A stretch of 32,699 nt of DNA from an uncultured Granulicatella sp. (GCA_937891475.1 CALATC010000176.1:1-32699); one strand, 5' to 3'; shown: positions 7,221 through 15,894, counted from the stretch's first letter. The notes: generated from the sequence alone by a model not told the origin. Made by a program: numbers and translations.

Positions 7221-7223
7221 TCG

Positions 7224-7937
7224 TTAAACATCTGAAACTGTACTCTTACTTTCATGTTTATAAATTGCAAGTAGGAATAAAATCGTCATCAGTCCACAAA
7301 GAATGACATTTCCAATAAATAGATTTTGAATATAGAAATTATAGCTCGCTATTAAGAAGCTTAATAAATTCGGAATCGATGTCACAATCATGACAAGCAG
7401 TCCAACGATTGGATACATTAAAAATATCATAAACACAAATGCTTTTTTCGATGTAAACTTATTCATTACAAAGAAGAAAGTTGTCACTCCCATAAAAGTT
7501 GCAAACAAGCTAAGAAAAATGGCGATCATTCCTGTCCAAGAATTTAAACCAAACTGTATCATCTCAGGGCTAAAATAAATATGAACCGATCCGATTGTCC
7601 AATTAATCTTTAAAACGGAAGCAATCAAAAAGATGATTACAGCGATTAGTACATTGATACTATTCAACAACAATTCATTCATAATAATTTTCTTTCGAGT
7701 TAACCCTGCCATCGTACTCAATTGAAATTGAGGGATACATTTTAAAAATATGCTGAATATCATCGCAAACGTGATCAATGTACTTCCCTCAAACTCAAAC
7801 TCAAACACAAAAGTTTCCATACGAGGAATCAGTGAAAAAATAACAACTATACCGCTAAAGAATAAAAATGAAAATCCCATCACTTTTAAACGTTCAATAA
7901 AAAATAACTTTAATAGCCTTTTTTGTAAATTTGACAT
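7224..7937 (-). CDS. Six-helix membrane protein, ABC-2-like permease subunit (duplicate 2)
   Basis: The protein is 237 aa from the ATG at 7937, with SD AGAGGTG. Topology and motifs match the 6361-7098 protein (QFQLSTMAGLTRKK, MNKFTSKK, KHESKSTVS). It starts 11 bp after the stop of the third membrane gene, so it is probably read from the gntR promoter with the ATPase, whereas duplicate 1 has an intervening terminator. The paired ATPase at 8634-9488 lacks its own membrane domain, which fits these proteins being its partners. No function can be named beyond that. Confidence 0.75.
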   Translation of the reverse strand: MSNLQKRLLKLFFIERLKVMGFSFLFFSGIVVIFSLIPRMETFVFEFEFEGSTLITFAMIFSIFLKCIPQFQLSTMAGLTRKKIIMNELLLNSINVLIAVIIFLIASVLKINWTIGSVHIYFSPEMIQFGLNSWTGMIAIFLSLFATFMGVTTFFFVMNKFTSKKAFVFMIFLMYPIVGLLVMIVTSIPNLLSFLIASYNFYIQNLFIGNVILCGLMTILFLLAIYKHESKSTVSDV

Positions 7938-7948
7938 GACGAGCACCT

Positions 7949-8632
7949 CTACATTCCTACACCGACTTCTTTACTTTCATGATGACGAATCACTACGTAC
8001 AATAGTAAAACACAAATAGCAATCATCATATAACTAAGTGGGATATTGTATTGAATCATTCTATCTAGGAAATTATTCACTACTTCTGAACGAGCAAATA
8101 TTCCAAAAAGTGCAAATATTCCCCCTAAACTTGTTGCAGTAACGATTAACACAATCTTTTGATTGTTAAACTTATTTAGAATAAACCCTATAATTGATGA
8201 GAATAAAAACATCATTAGTAACCACCCCCATAAAGAAAGAGTTCCTAAAACAAAGTCATTTTCTAAATCAGTCCATTGAATTAATTTAATTCCCACTGAA
8301 GCTGCTTTACTAGCTAATACATAAAAGAAAATATTTTTGAGTGTTAATAATGTTGTCATAATAACTCCCATATAAATCGGAAATTGATATTGTTCTCTTC
8401 TTGTAAAACTCAATTGATTCATTATTCTAAAATCAGCAACTGAAAAAGCTATTCCTAATAAAGTAATTGCTAAAAAACTTATGGCAGGTAAATTAATTGT
8501 AAATGAAAATCCCTCTGATCGATCGATAAAGTTTAAAACATTAATCACACCCAAATAAGAACCTAGACCAATGAATAAAATACGTAAATAATCCAAAATT
8601 TGAATTTTTAATAATTGATAAAATCTAGACAT
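7949..8632 (-). CDS. Third membrane protein of the YtrA-type ABC system
   Basis: The protein is 227 aa from the ATG at 8632 (SD GGAAGGTG, 6-nt spacer), one base after the ATPase stop. It has about six hydrophobic helices. It is more distantly related to the two proteins downstream: it keeps FTRRE in place of LTRK and ILNKFNNQK in place of NKFTSKK, with the same helix pattern. It is probably the original permease subunit, from which the pair diverged. Substrate is unknown. Confidence 0.7.
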   Translation of the reverse strand: MSRFYQLLKIQILDYLRILFIGLGSYLGVINVLNFIDRSEGFSFTINLPAISFLAITLLGIAFSVADFRIMNQLSFTRREQYQFPIYMGVIMTTLLTLKNIFFYVLASKAASVGIKLIQWTDLENDFVLGTLSLWGWLLMMFLFSSIIGFILNKFNNQKIVLIVTATSLGGIFALFGIFARSEVVNNFLDRMIQYNIPLSYMMIAICVLLLYVVIRHHESKEVGVGM

Positions 8633-8633
8633 C

Positions 8634-9488
8634 TTATTCACCTTCCTTGCGTGTTAGCTGAATAAAGTACTCTTGTAATGTTAAGCGACGAACAGAATAA
8701 TCAGCTGTTTCTTGAGGAACTTGTTGTGAAATGATAACAGCTTGTAATTGATTTCCAACTTCCTCTTGATGAATAATCGTTTGATTTGCGATCAACTCAC
8801 TCACAACTGCTTTTGATCCAGTTACTAAATAAGCATGTTGTAAAATTTCTTCAACACTTGATTGTTGGAAAGTCACCCCATCACGAATTACAATTACTTC
8901 TTCTAATAAGTAAGAGATTTCTTCGATTAAATGAGTTGCAATGACAAAAGTTCTTGGTCGACGAGCATACGCTTCTAATAATTTTTTATTAAATAATTGA
9001 CGATGGTTGGCATCTAATCCTAAAACTGGTTCATCTAAAAATACATAGGATACAGGTACACTGAGTGCTAATGTTAATTTTACAATACTCTTATATCCTG
9101 TAGATAATTCAACTAATTTCTTTTTCTCATCAACTCCGAATACTTTCATACATTCTTCGGCAAACTCTGTATCAAATTCTGGATAAATTTCTTGGAAAAC
9201 TTTGACAATCTTTTTCACTTTCCAATCAATTGGAAACCAATTTTCAGGACTTGATAAGTAAATGTCACTCATTGCTTCTGGTGTTGTCCATAATGGCTGA
9301 TTCTCTAATAAAATTTCTCCTGAATTTTTTTCAATTCGGTGAGCGATCATATTTAAAACAGTACTTTTTCCAGCACCATTTCTTCCTAGTAAGCCATAGA
9401 TGCTTTCTGGTTGTAATGTAAAACTCACATCTTTTACTGCAAGATTTTTTTTATATTTTTTTGATAAATTTCTAACTTCTAAAGCCAT
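8634..9488 (-). CDS. ABC transporter ATP-binding protein (YtrB-like)
   Basis: The protein is 284 aa from the ATG at 9488 (SD AGGGAG); an upstream in-frame start would overlap gntR. Motifs in order are Walker A GRNGAGKST (~39), signature region LSTGYKS in place of LSGGQ, Walker B YVFLDEPVLGLD and H-loop ATHLIEE. The altered signature (ELSTGYKSIVKL) is typical of the YtrB/EcsA-like branch linked to GntR regulators and separate small permeases, some tied to cell-wall antibiotic response. The C-terminal ~75 residues form a non-ATPase extension. It lies between gntR and three membrane protein genes. Confidence 0.88.
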   Translation of the reverse strand: MALEVRNLSKKYKKNLAVKDVSFTLQPESIYGLLGRNGAGKSTVLNMIAHRIEKNSGEILLENQPLWTTPEAMSDIYLSSPENWFPIDWKVKKIVKVFQEIYPEFDTEFAEECMKVFGVDEKKKLVELSTGYKSIVKLTLALSVPVSYVFLDEPVLGLDANHRQLFNKKLLEAYARRPRTFVIATHLIEEISYLLEEVIVIRDGVTFQQSSVEEILQHAYLVTGSKAVVSELIANQTIIHQEEVGNQLQAVIISQQVPQETADYSVRRLTLQEYFIQLTRKEGE

Positions 9489-9501
9489 TTCTTTCACTCC
9501 C

Positions 9502-9870
9502 TTATCGAGCCATTTCTTTTTCAATCATTGATAAAAGTTCCTGACTACTAATTCCTAATGTTTGTGCTTCTTGAACGATGGTTGGAATCGTTAATTCCAA
9601 AAATTCTTTTTGTCGTTTTGTTTGGATAATATGCATTGCACCTACGCTAACATAAGTTCCTAATCCTCTACGTTTTTCTAAAATATCTTGTGCAACCAAT
9701 AAATTCATCCCCTTTAATACTGTTGCTGGATTAATTTGATAACTCGTGGATATCTCTGTTGTTGAAGGAACTTGATCCCCTTCTTGGTAAGTTCCTCTAA
9801 AAATTTCTAATTCTAGTTGATAAGCCACTTGTTGAAATAATGGCAAGTCACTTTGAAAATCAAATTTCAT
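9502..9870 (-). CDS. GntR-family regulator, YtrA subfamily
   Basis: The protein is 122 aa from the ATG at 9870. A winged-helix GntR domain (residues ~10-75: LPLFQQVAYQLELEIFRG..., then EGDQVPSTTEIS, NPATVLKGMNLL, LEKRRGLGTYV) is followed by only ~45 residues. That short tail without a ligand domain defines the YtrA subfamily. These repress their own operon with a downstream ABC transporter. The first gene of the operon at 6361-9870, it lies 13 bp before the ATPase start and below a strong promoter overlapped by palindromic repeats. Confidence 0.9.
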   Translation of the reverse strand: MKFDFQSDLPLFQQVAYQLELEIFRGTYQEGDQVPSTTEISTSYQINPATVLKGMNLLVAQDILEKRRGLGTYVSVGAMHIIQTKRQKEFLELTIPTIVQEAQTLGISSQELLSMIEKEMAR

Positions 9871-9908
9871 TCCTCTCTTCCTTTCTATAAAATCAAACAC
9901 TTTACCGG

Positions 9909-9930
9909 TTAACTACTTGTGTAACTAACT
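9909..9930 (-). promoter_or_regulatory. Candidate GntR (YtrA-type) operator
   Basis: The imperfect palindrome GTTAACTAC-TTGT-GTAACTAAC overlaps the -10 end and start-site region. A second small palindrome, AACTAGTT, overlaps the -35 (9955-9962). The position suits autorepression; binding is inferred. Confidence 0.5.
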
Positions 9931-9956
9931 ATAATCCTTTTATTTCCTTTTGTCAA
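9928..9956 (-). promoter_or_regulatory. Promoter of the gntR-ABC operon
   Basis: On the minus strand TTGACA (9951-9956), 17 nt, TATAGT (9928-9933). It is a near-consensus sigma-A promoter. Confidence 0.8.
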
Positions 9957-9996
9957 CTAGTTAGAAAATATTTTTTTATGTCCTTTTACGAAATTT

Positions 9997-10104
9997 AAGA
10001 AGAAAAAATTTCTTTACTACATTAACCAGGCTCGAATTTTAGCCTTGAGACTCGCTTTGCGAGGCTGCTGGCGACCTTGTAGCCAAAAGGAATTTTTTCT
10101 TTTT
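9997..10104 (-). repeat. Cloverleaf element, copy C (short form lacking H3)
   Basis: Read on the minus strand, the outer arm AGAAAAAATTCCTTTT is followed by H1 (10042-10072: GCC/GGC, AG-C-CTCGC/GCGAG-T-CT, loop AAA), then GGCTAAAATTCGAGCC, identical over 16 bases to copy E. The right arm of H2 and all of H3 are missing. The sequence goes straight to the closing arm (AAAGAAATTTTTTCT). It lies downstream of trxA in the same sense, beyond trxA's own terminator. No gene is present in 9871-10173. Confidence 0.75.
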
Positions 10105-10117
10105 GAATTTTATATAC

Positions 10118-10154
10118 GAAAAACCCCTGTCCGTGATTTCTCACCGACAGGGGT
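10118..10154 (-). terminator. trxA terminator
   Basis: On the minus strand the stem ACCCCTGTCGGTGA/TCACGGACAGGGGT (one mismatch) with loop GAAA is followed by TTTTT. This is a textbook intrinsic terminator. Confidence 0.93.
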
Positions 10155-10173
10155 CAATAGAAAAGTCATTTTC

Positions 10174-10485
10174 TTATAAATATTGTTCTAACAATTCTTC
10201 TAATTGTTCTTTAGAATGGTAGCCAATAACTTTATTCACTACTTCGCCATCTTTCTTAACAAGTAAAGTTGGAATACTCATTACTCCAAATTGACGAGCA
10301 GTATTAGGATTTTCATCAACATCTACTTTTGCAAAAGTTACTTTATCTCCCAATTCTTCGTCTAATGCATCGATAACTGGAGCTTGCATACGACATGGTC
10401 CACACCAAGGTGCCCAAAAGTCTACTAACACAACTCCTTCATTTGTTTTTTCTACAAAATTGCTATCATTTAATGATTGTACCAT
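10174..10485 (-). CDS. trxA: Thioredoxin
   Basis: The protein is 103 aa from the ATG at 10485 (SD AAAGGGTG). The redox motif WCGPC is at residues 27-31 within FWAPWCGPC, with cis-Pro in SIPTLLV and the buried Asp in VDFWA. It is a cytosolic disulphide reductase serving ribonucleotide reductase, peroxiredoxins and similar targets. It follows mutS2 with a ~115-bp gap, as in Bacillus and many lactic acid bacteria, and ends with a strong terminator. Confidence 0.96.
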   Translation of the reverse strand: MVQSLNDSNFVEKTNEGVVLVDFWAPWCGPCRMQAPVIDALDEELGDKVTFAKVDVDENPNTARQFGVMSIPTLLVKKDGEVVNKVIGYHSKEQLEELLEQYL

Positions 10486-10600
10486 TAAAATCACCCTTTC
10501 TTCTCACTTGTAACCATAGTATAACAAGCCTCATTCCATTTACAAAATATTCTGCTCACGAAATATCATCCTATGCTAGATCTGAAAAGTCACTTTCTCA

Positions 10601-12958
10601 CTATTTAAATAAAACTACCGTAGCCCCATTTCCACCCATATTCATTGGAGCAAATTCATAAGAAGCCACACTGCGATGTTTCTTCAAAGTCTTATGAACC
10701 CCTTGTTGAATCGCACCTGTACCACGACCATGAATAATCGTTACACGAGGATAACCGGCTAATAAAGCTGCATCTAAGAACAATTCTAAATCCTTAATCG
10801 CTTCTTCATAACGTTTCCCACGTAGATCCAATTCCGTTGAAACATGACTCGAACGATGGCTCTTCACAATGACTTGAGTTGGTTTACTTGGTTCTTCTTC
10901 AATACTAATCAAGTCTTCAACCGGCAATTTCATCTTAATAATGCCCATTTGAACAACCCATTCTTGATCGGAAATTTTTTCAACTAATGTTCCTCTTTGT
11001 CCAAAACTTGTGACTTCTACACTTTGTCCTGGGCGCAATGATTTCTTAGCTTTTTCACGTTTCAATACTTTATTTTTCTTCAACGCTTGTTCATGTTTTA
11101 AATCTGTTAAAGCTGTTTTCTTCTCAATCAATTCGTGTTCTTTGACAACTGTTTCCTTACTCTTCAATTGCATTGCACGAATATCTGACAAGATTTTTTC
11201 GGCATCTTCTTGACTTTGAGATACTAATTCATTAGCTTTTTCTTTTGCTTGTTCAATGAGTCGAGCTTTATTTTCCTTGAAGTTTTCTGTTTCAAGTTTC
11301 AATGCTTCTAATAATTGAGAACTTTCTTTCAATTGTTGTTGAATGACTGATTTTTCTTGGTCTACTATACGACGTTTTCTTTCTAAATCAGAAATCATTT
11401 CATTCAATTCTTGGCTTTCAACTGAAATAAATTGTCGTGCTTGTTCAATCACAACTTTTGGAAGTCCAAGTCTAGCAGAAATATCAAAGGCATTACTACG
11501 ACCTGGAACGCCTAATAAGAATCGATACGTTGGTTGCAGTGTATCACTATCAAACTCCATACTTGCATTAATTGTTCCCACTCGATTATATCCATAGACT
11601 TTTAACTCAGGATAGTGAGTCGTTGCAATCACATAACTTTGTTTTGTCCCAATATAATCTAAAATTGCAATTGCTAATGAAGCTCCTTCTTGTGGGTCAG
11701 TACCTGAACCAATTTCATCCATTAGCACTAAACTTTTCTCATCAATTTTATGTAAAATTGAAACGATATTCGACATATGAGATGAGAATGTACTCAAGTT
11801 TTGTTCAATCGATTGTTCATCCCCAATATCTGCAAAAATTTGAGTGAAGACTCCTACACGGCTATCCGGTAACGCTGGAATATATAATCCCATTTGAGCC
11901 ATTAATTGAATAATCCCAATTGTTTTTAAAAGAATCGTTTTACCACCCGTATTCGGTCCAGTAATGACAATTGACTGATATTCTTGTCCTAAAATAATAT
12001 CATTCGCAACTACTGATTTTGGAGAAATGAGTGGATGTCTTGCTTGCCAAATGGCAACATGGTTTTCTTCATCAATAATCGGCTCATTCGCTTTTATTTG
12101 TTTAGCATAGAGCGCTTTTGCATTTGCTATATCTAAACGAGATAATACATAGTGATTTTGTGTTAATGAAGGTGTGTGAGGCATTAATTTTTCTGATAAT
12201 TCCAGTAAAATGCGTTCGACTTCTTTCTTCTCTTGTAATTGATAATCACGTAATTTATTATTCAAGTTTACAATCGCTTGTGGTTCCATAAATAATGTTT
12301 GACCAGTTGCACTTTGGTCATGCACTATTCCACCAAAAGTTGATTTGTATTCAGCTTTAACAGGAACAACATAGCGATCATTACGAATTGTAATTAAAGA
12401 GTCTGTTAAATATTTGGCATATTTTCCTGTGACATATGTATCCAATTGCCCTTTAATTTCTTGTTCAGTTCTAGAAATTCCTTGACGAATTCCTTTTAAA
12501 GCAACAGATGCATCATCTAATACATACCCATCTTCACGAATCGATAATTGTAATTGTTTCGAAATTTCTGGTAAATATTCTAATTTTTCTACTAATTGTG
12601 GCAATCGATCTAATACAATGTCTTCTTCCTTCACTTTTTCAAAAAAAGTTGCCACTTGATTTGTAGTTTGTAATACTTTTAAGATTTCACTTAATTCTCT
12701 TCCATTTAAACCTGCTTCTACTTCTAATCGTTTAATAGAAACACTAATATCTTCTAATTTAGGAATCGGAATTCCTTGTTTTAATCGTAAAATTGTGACA
12801 GCATCTCTTGTTTCTTCAATTTTGTGTCGAATTTTTTTAGCATTTGTTTCAATGGGTAATTGAAGAATCATTGTTTTTGCTTTTTGAGTATTTGCAAATT
12901 CTCTGACAGCATGTCGAATTTTATGAAATTCTAAAATATCTTCAATTTTCTGATTCAT
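10601..12958 (-). CDS. mutS2: MutS2 ATPase/Smr endonuclease (RqcU-type)
   Basis: The protein is 785 aa with SD GGAGGAG before the ATG. It has an N-terminal clamp/lever region; a MutS ATPase core with Walker A GPNTGGKT, Walker B LVLMDEIGSGTDP and a conserved ATTHYPELK; a long coiled-coil insert (~515-630); a KOW-like linker (LRPGQSVEVTSFGQRG); and a C-terminal Smr domain (~705-785) with LDLRGKRYEEA and HGRGTG. MutS2 suppresses recombination and, in Bacillus, splits collided ribosomes for quality control. It lacks the MutS mismatch-recognition domain, as the family does. It lies in the zapA-cvpA-mutS2-trxA cluster; the polX gene usually found before mutS2 in Bacillus is absent. Confidence 0.96.
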   Translation of the reverse strand: MNQKIEDILEFHKIRHAVREFANTQKAKTMILQLPIETNAKKIRHKIEETRDAVTILRLKQGIPIPKLEDISVSIKRLEVEAGLNGRELSEILKVLQTTNQVATFFEKVKEEDIVLDRLPQLVEKLEYLPEISKQLQLSIREDGYVLDDASVALKGIRQGISRTEQEIKGQLDTYVTGKYAKYLTDSLITIRNDRYVVPVKAEYKSTFGGIVHDQSATGQTLFMEPQAIVNLNNKLRDYQLQEKKEVERILLELSEKLMPHTPSLTQNHYVLSRLDIANAKALYAKQIKANEPIIDEENHVAIWQARHPLISPKSVVANDIILGQEYQSIVITGPNTGGKTILLKTIGIIQLMAQMGLYIPALPDSRVGVFTQIFADIGDEQSIEQNLSTFSSHMSNIVSILHKIDEKSLVLMDEIGSGTDPQEGASLAIAILDYIGTKQSYVIATTHYPELKVYGYNRVGTINASMEFDSDTLQPTYRFLLGVPGRSNAFDISARLGLPKVVIEQARQFISVESQELNEMISDLERKRRIVDQEKSVIQQQLKESSQLLEALKLETENFKENKARLIEQAKEKANELVSQSQEDAEKILSDIRAMQLKSKETVVKEHELIEKKTALTDLKHEQALKKNKVLKREKAKKSLRPGQSVEVTSFGQRGTLVEKISDQEWVVQMGIIKMKLPVEDLISIEEEPSKPTQVIVKSHRSSHVSTELDLRGKRYEEAIKDLELFLDAALLAGYPRVTIIHGRGTGAIQQGVHKTLKKHRSVASYEFAPMNMGGNGATVVLFK

Positions 12959-13058
12959 GCTTTCTCCTCCTTTAGACAGAAAAAAAGTGAAAAATAAATA
13001 TTATTTTCCATTCTTATAGATTTTACTATTTTTCATTGAATGGATTTCTAATCACAGA

Positions 13059-13595
13059 TTATGAAAATAACCACATTTTTATAATTCCTGAGAAAAATGG
13101 AGTATTTGTCACAATCCAATTCGCTAGAGAATGTCCTTCAAAAATCTTTTGTACTGAATCCGTAGGAATCATCGCTACTAAATATAATACAAAGAAAATT
13201 GCTACATAGTGGAAAACAAATCCTAAAATCGCTCCCCCTAATGTATTAAATTGTTTAATAATAGGTAATTTGGTCATTTCTTTAATCACCGTTGTAATTA
13301 AACGAACAATCGCCCAATTCACAACCATAATGACAATAAATGAGAATAAATAATAAAATGATTGATCCATTCCCAAAGCTTGTCCATCTGAAAAAATGGC
13401 TAAATGTGTGCCAGGAATATAAGATGGGAAAGGTACATACATTTCAATCATTTTAGAAAATGCTCGATAACCAAATACTGCAATAAATGTTGATAGAATA
13501 TATCCAACAAGATGAAGGATTTGTAAAGCCAAACCTCTTCTAGCACCTGTATAAATTCCTAATAATAAAAATATAACAATTCCAATCGTTACCAT
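13059..13595 (-). CDS. CvpA-family membrane protein
   Basis: The protein is 178 aa with four hydrophobic helices (about residues 2-18, 25-43, 80-102 and 118-142) and the CvpA opening G-x-x-x-G-x-R-G (GIYTGARRG). It matches YshB of Bacillus in size and position (zapA-yshB-polX-mutS2). CvpA was linked to colicin V secretion in E. coli and to envelope stress tolerance elsewhere; its role here is unknown. The start lies 7 bp after the zapA stop, with the ribosome-binding site GGAGAAAG inside the zapA end. Confidence 0.87.
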   Translation of the reverse strand: MVTIGIVIFLLLGIYTGARRGLALQILHLVGYILSTFIAVFGYRAFSKMIEMYVPFPSYIPGTHLAIFSDGQALGMDQSFYYLFSFIVIMVVNWAIVRLITTVIKEMTKLPIIKQFNTLGGAILGFVFHYVAIFFVLYLVAMIPTDSVQKIFEGHSLANWIVTNTPFFSGIIKMWLFS

Positions 13596-13602
13596 TTACG
13601 AC

Positions 13603-13962
13603 CTACTTTCTCCATAAATCTTCTTGTTCTGCAAATTGTTTTTCAAATTGTTCCTTACGTTCTAGAGCAATACTTTGACGTTTACTACCTCTATGATGTG
13701 GAACATTTTTCTTCAATTGTTGATTTTCTTCTTCTAACATCATTACTTGTTCTTGTTTTTCTAATTGTAAACTCACTGCATTAATGGCTAGTAAAATGGC
13801 TTTTTCTTCATTAGAACATTCTTTAGCAACTTCACTGAGTTCATTCCACTGTTCATTTAATAATTTAATGACGCTATGCATATGCTGATGAGATTTTGTA
13901 CCTAAAATGGTATAAGTCTTTCCAGCAATGTTTGCACGATAACGCTGTTTCTTTTGAGACAC
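13603..13962 (-). CDS. zapA: Cell division protein ZapA
   Basis: The protein is about 120 aa. The core is RYRANIAGKTYTILG followed by an HMHSVIKLLNEQWNEL helix and a coiled coil (VMMLEEENQQLKK); the basic C-terminal extension ends EDLWRK. ZapA crosslinks FtsZ filaments at the division site. Three starts are possible: ATG 13989 (no SD, overlaps the -10), ATG 13971 (AAAGG touching it) and GTG 13962 (AAAGG with 9-nt spacer). The last gives a start just before the conserved region as in homologues, so I choose it. It is the first gene of zapA-cvpA-mutS2. Confidence 0.85.
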   Translation of the reverse strand: MSQKKQRYRANIAGKTYTILGTKSHQHMHSVIKLLNEQWNELSEVAKECSNEEKAILLAINAVSLQLEKQEQVMMLEEENQQLKKNVPHHRGSKRQSIALERKEQFEKQFAEQEDLWRK

Positions 13963-13989
13963 AACTTTCATCCTTTCATTCGTTATCAT

Positions 13990-14019
13990 ATTATGTTAAG
14001 TGTACCATTTTTTCACCAA
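13990..14019 (-). promoter_or_regulatory. Candidate zapA operon promoter
   Basis: On the minus strand TTGGTG, 18 nt, CATAAT. It lies in the only gap between the ezrA terminator and zapA. Confidence 0.45.
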
Positions 14020-14045
14020 AAAAACACGTAAAATGGGAGTTTAAA

Positions 14046-14078
14046 ACAAAAAAGAAGCCTCTCGGCTTCTTTTTTTAC
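14046..14078. terminator. ezrA terminator (bidirectional)
   Basis: The stem AGAAGCC/GGCTTCT with loop TCTC is flanked by A and T runs on both sides. It ends ezrA on the minus strand immediately after its stop. Confidence 0.9.
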
Positions 14079-14079
14079 T

Positions 14080-15801
14080 TTAGAAGAATAAACTATTATT
14101 TTTTTCTGATTGATAACTATCACGTACACGTTGTGCAGACCCAGGATCTACTTGATTCAATGCTTTTTCGATAATTGCTAATGATTCTTCATAACGATAG
14201 AAATGATTAAATTGTTCTAAAGATTGTTGAATCGCTGTATCAATTTCAGGATGTTCTAAACGATAACGATTGGCTTGTTGAATCATGTACTCTGTTAATT
14301 GAGCATTATCCACTATTTCTTCCGTCATAATATCTAATTTTTCAACATCATCTTCAATTGTTTGATTTAATCCTGTAATTTCAGTCATATCTAATTTTAC
14401 ACGATTCATTAATTGAGATAATTGTTCGATACGAGAACTTGTTGCAAAGAATAATTCTAAATATTCTTTTGGTAAACCTGGTAAATGATATTTTTCAATC
14501 GTACGTTTCATATTACGTAAATCTAATTCAAATACATCTAAGCCATCACGAATACTCTTTTCTTGTTGACTTAAATCATTCAATGTATTTACTAATGCTA
14601 ATTGATTTTCATCAATTTCTTTTAAAGTATTTAATACAATTTCATAATGTTCTTTCACAATTGAATAAGGAACTTGTTGATTTTGTAATGCTTTACTGTA
14701 GTAAGCAACAGCCTCTTGTTCTTTTTCTAATTGTTTAGCAAACTCTTGAACACGATTAAATTCATTATTCGCTAATACAAAGTTTTGAGCTACACGATCG
14801 ACTTCAATATTTACATAACGGTTGCTTTGTAATACTTGATTTAATTTTCTCTCTACTTGAGTACGATTTCTCTTCACAAATGCTTTTGCTTCATATTCAG
14901 TTTCCATCACTAAATATAATTGATCAATTTCACGTGCAACTTTGTCTAATTGTTGACGAGCTTCTTCTAATTCAGTTGCTCTAATATGTTCTCTTGCAAC
15001 AGCAATAATTTCTTCAATTTTTTGAATTTCAGCAGGAATAGAAATTTTAGGGAATTGATAGTGTTCTTCTACCATTTTTTGATAGCCTTCTTTTAAATCA
15101 GCTACTTGGTCTTCGTATTCTTCTTCGATTTCTTTTAAGTATTTAGGAACTTCTTCAACAATTTGTTCGAAATCTTGCATTTCAGTTTCAATTCGTCCTA
15201 AAACTTCTTTAGCTTCTAAGTGGTCGCCTTCATTTGTTAAAGTATTGAATTTTGTAAAATCTAATTCTAAATAAGATAAACGTTTTTCTAATGACTCTAA
15301 CGCTTCACCAAATGAGAAACTATGTGCTAATAAATCCTTACGCATACTTGCATAACGTTCTTGCAATACTTCTAGTTCTTCACGGTTTTTCTTTTCGCTA
15401 TCTAATAATTTTTGTAATGCAGTGTAAATTTTATCTACTTCTGCTTTTGTTTCTTCAATTAATTGACTAGCTTGATTTGAAATTTGAGAACCTTTTACAA
15501 AATTCAAACGTTGAGTATATTGTTCCGCACTCACTAAGGCTGCTTCGATTTCTGGGAAGCGGAAACGAGTAATGGTTTGCCATGTTGCTTGCCATGTTTC
15601 ATACGTGCGTTTTGTTTGTCCTGTTAAATTCAGATTTTTTAACGTAAATAAAATATCTGCAATTGGTACAGTCATTAATTTTTGTTTTTTAACTCCTAAC
15701 TCTTCGATAATTTTACTTTGTTTTTGACTTAAGTAATGTGCTACTCCGTAACCAATGGCCCCTAATACCACGATTACAAGTAAGAAATATAAAAATCCCA
15801 T
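14080..15801 (-). CDS. ezrA: Septation ring formation regulator EzrA
   Basis: The protein is 573 aa, the standard EzrA length. An N-terminal membrane anchor (residues 3-24, FLYFLLVIVVLGAIGYGVAHY) is followed by a spectrin-like run of coiled-coil triple-helix repeats through residue ~560. It has the known orientation (N-terminus outside, rod in the cytoplasm) of the FtsZ regulator that limits Z-ring assembly and links it to penicillin-binding proteins. SD GGAGG precedes the ATG. It appears monocistronic with its own promoter and terminator. Confidence 0.95.
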   Translation of the reverse strand: MGFLYFLLVIVVLGAIGYGVAHYLSQKQSKIIEELGVKKQKLMTVPIADILFTLKNLNLTGQTKRTYETWQATWQTITRFRFPEIEAALVSAEQYTQRLNFVKGSQISNQASQLIEETKAEVDKIYTALQKLLDSEKKNREELEVLQERYASMRKDLLAHSFSFGEALESLEKRLSYLELDFTKFNTLTNEGDHLEAKEVLGRIETEMQDFEQIVEEVPKYLKEIEEEYEDQVADLKEGYQKMVEEHYQFPKISIPAEIQKIEEIIAVAREHIRATELEEARQQLDKVAREIDQLYLVMETEYEAKAFVKRNRTQVERKLNQVLQSNRYVNIEVDRVAQNFVLANNEFNRVQEFAKQLEKEQEAVAYYSKALQNQQVPYSIVKEHYEIVLNTLKEIDENQLALVNTLNDLSQQEKSIRDGLDVFELDLRNMKRTIEKYHLPGLPKEYLELFFATSSRIEQLSQLMNRVKLDMTEITGLNQTIEDDVEKLDIMTEEIVDNAQLTEYMIQQANRYRLEHPEIDTAIQQSLEQFNHFYRYEESLAIIEKALNQVDPGSAQRVRDSYQSEKNNSLFF

Positions 15802-15852
15802 ATCTCTTCCTCCAAAATTTATTTATCTACATATTAATTTACATACAGGATT

Positions 15853-15882
15853 AGTATATCACGTTTGTATACTCTATAGCAA
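15853..15882 (-). promoter_or_regulatory. ezrA promoter
   Basis: On the minus strand TTGCTA, 18 nt, TATACT, with an upstream TGA giving an extended -10. Confidence 0.6.
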
Positions 15883-15894
15883 AATTTTTTTCGA

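Noticed and set aside
11010..11847. Plus-strand open frames opposite mutS2 (and similar frames opposite other minus-strand genes)
   Set aside because: They are antisense shadows of well-supported genes, with no ribosome-binding site and low-complexity composition.
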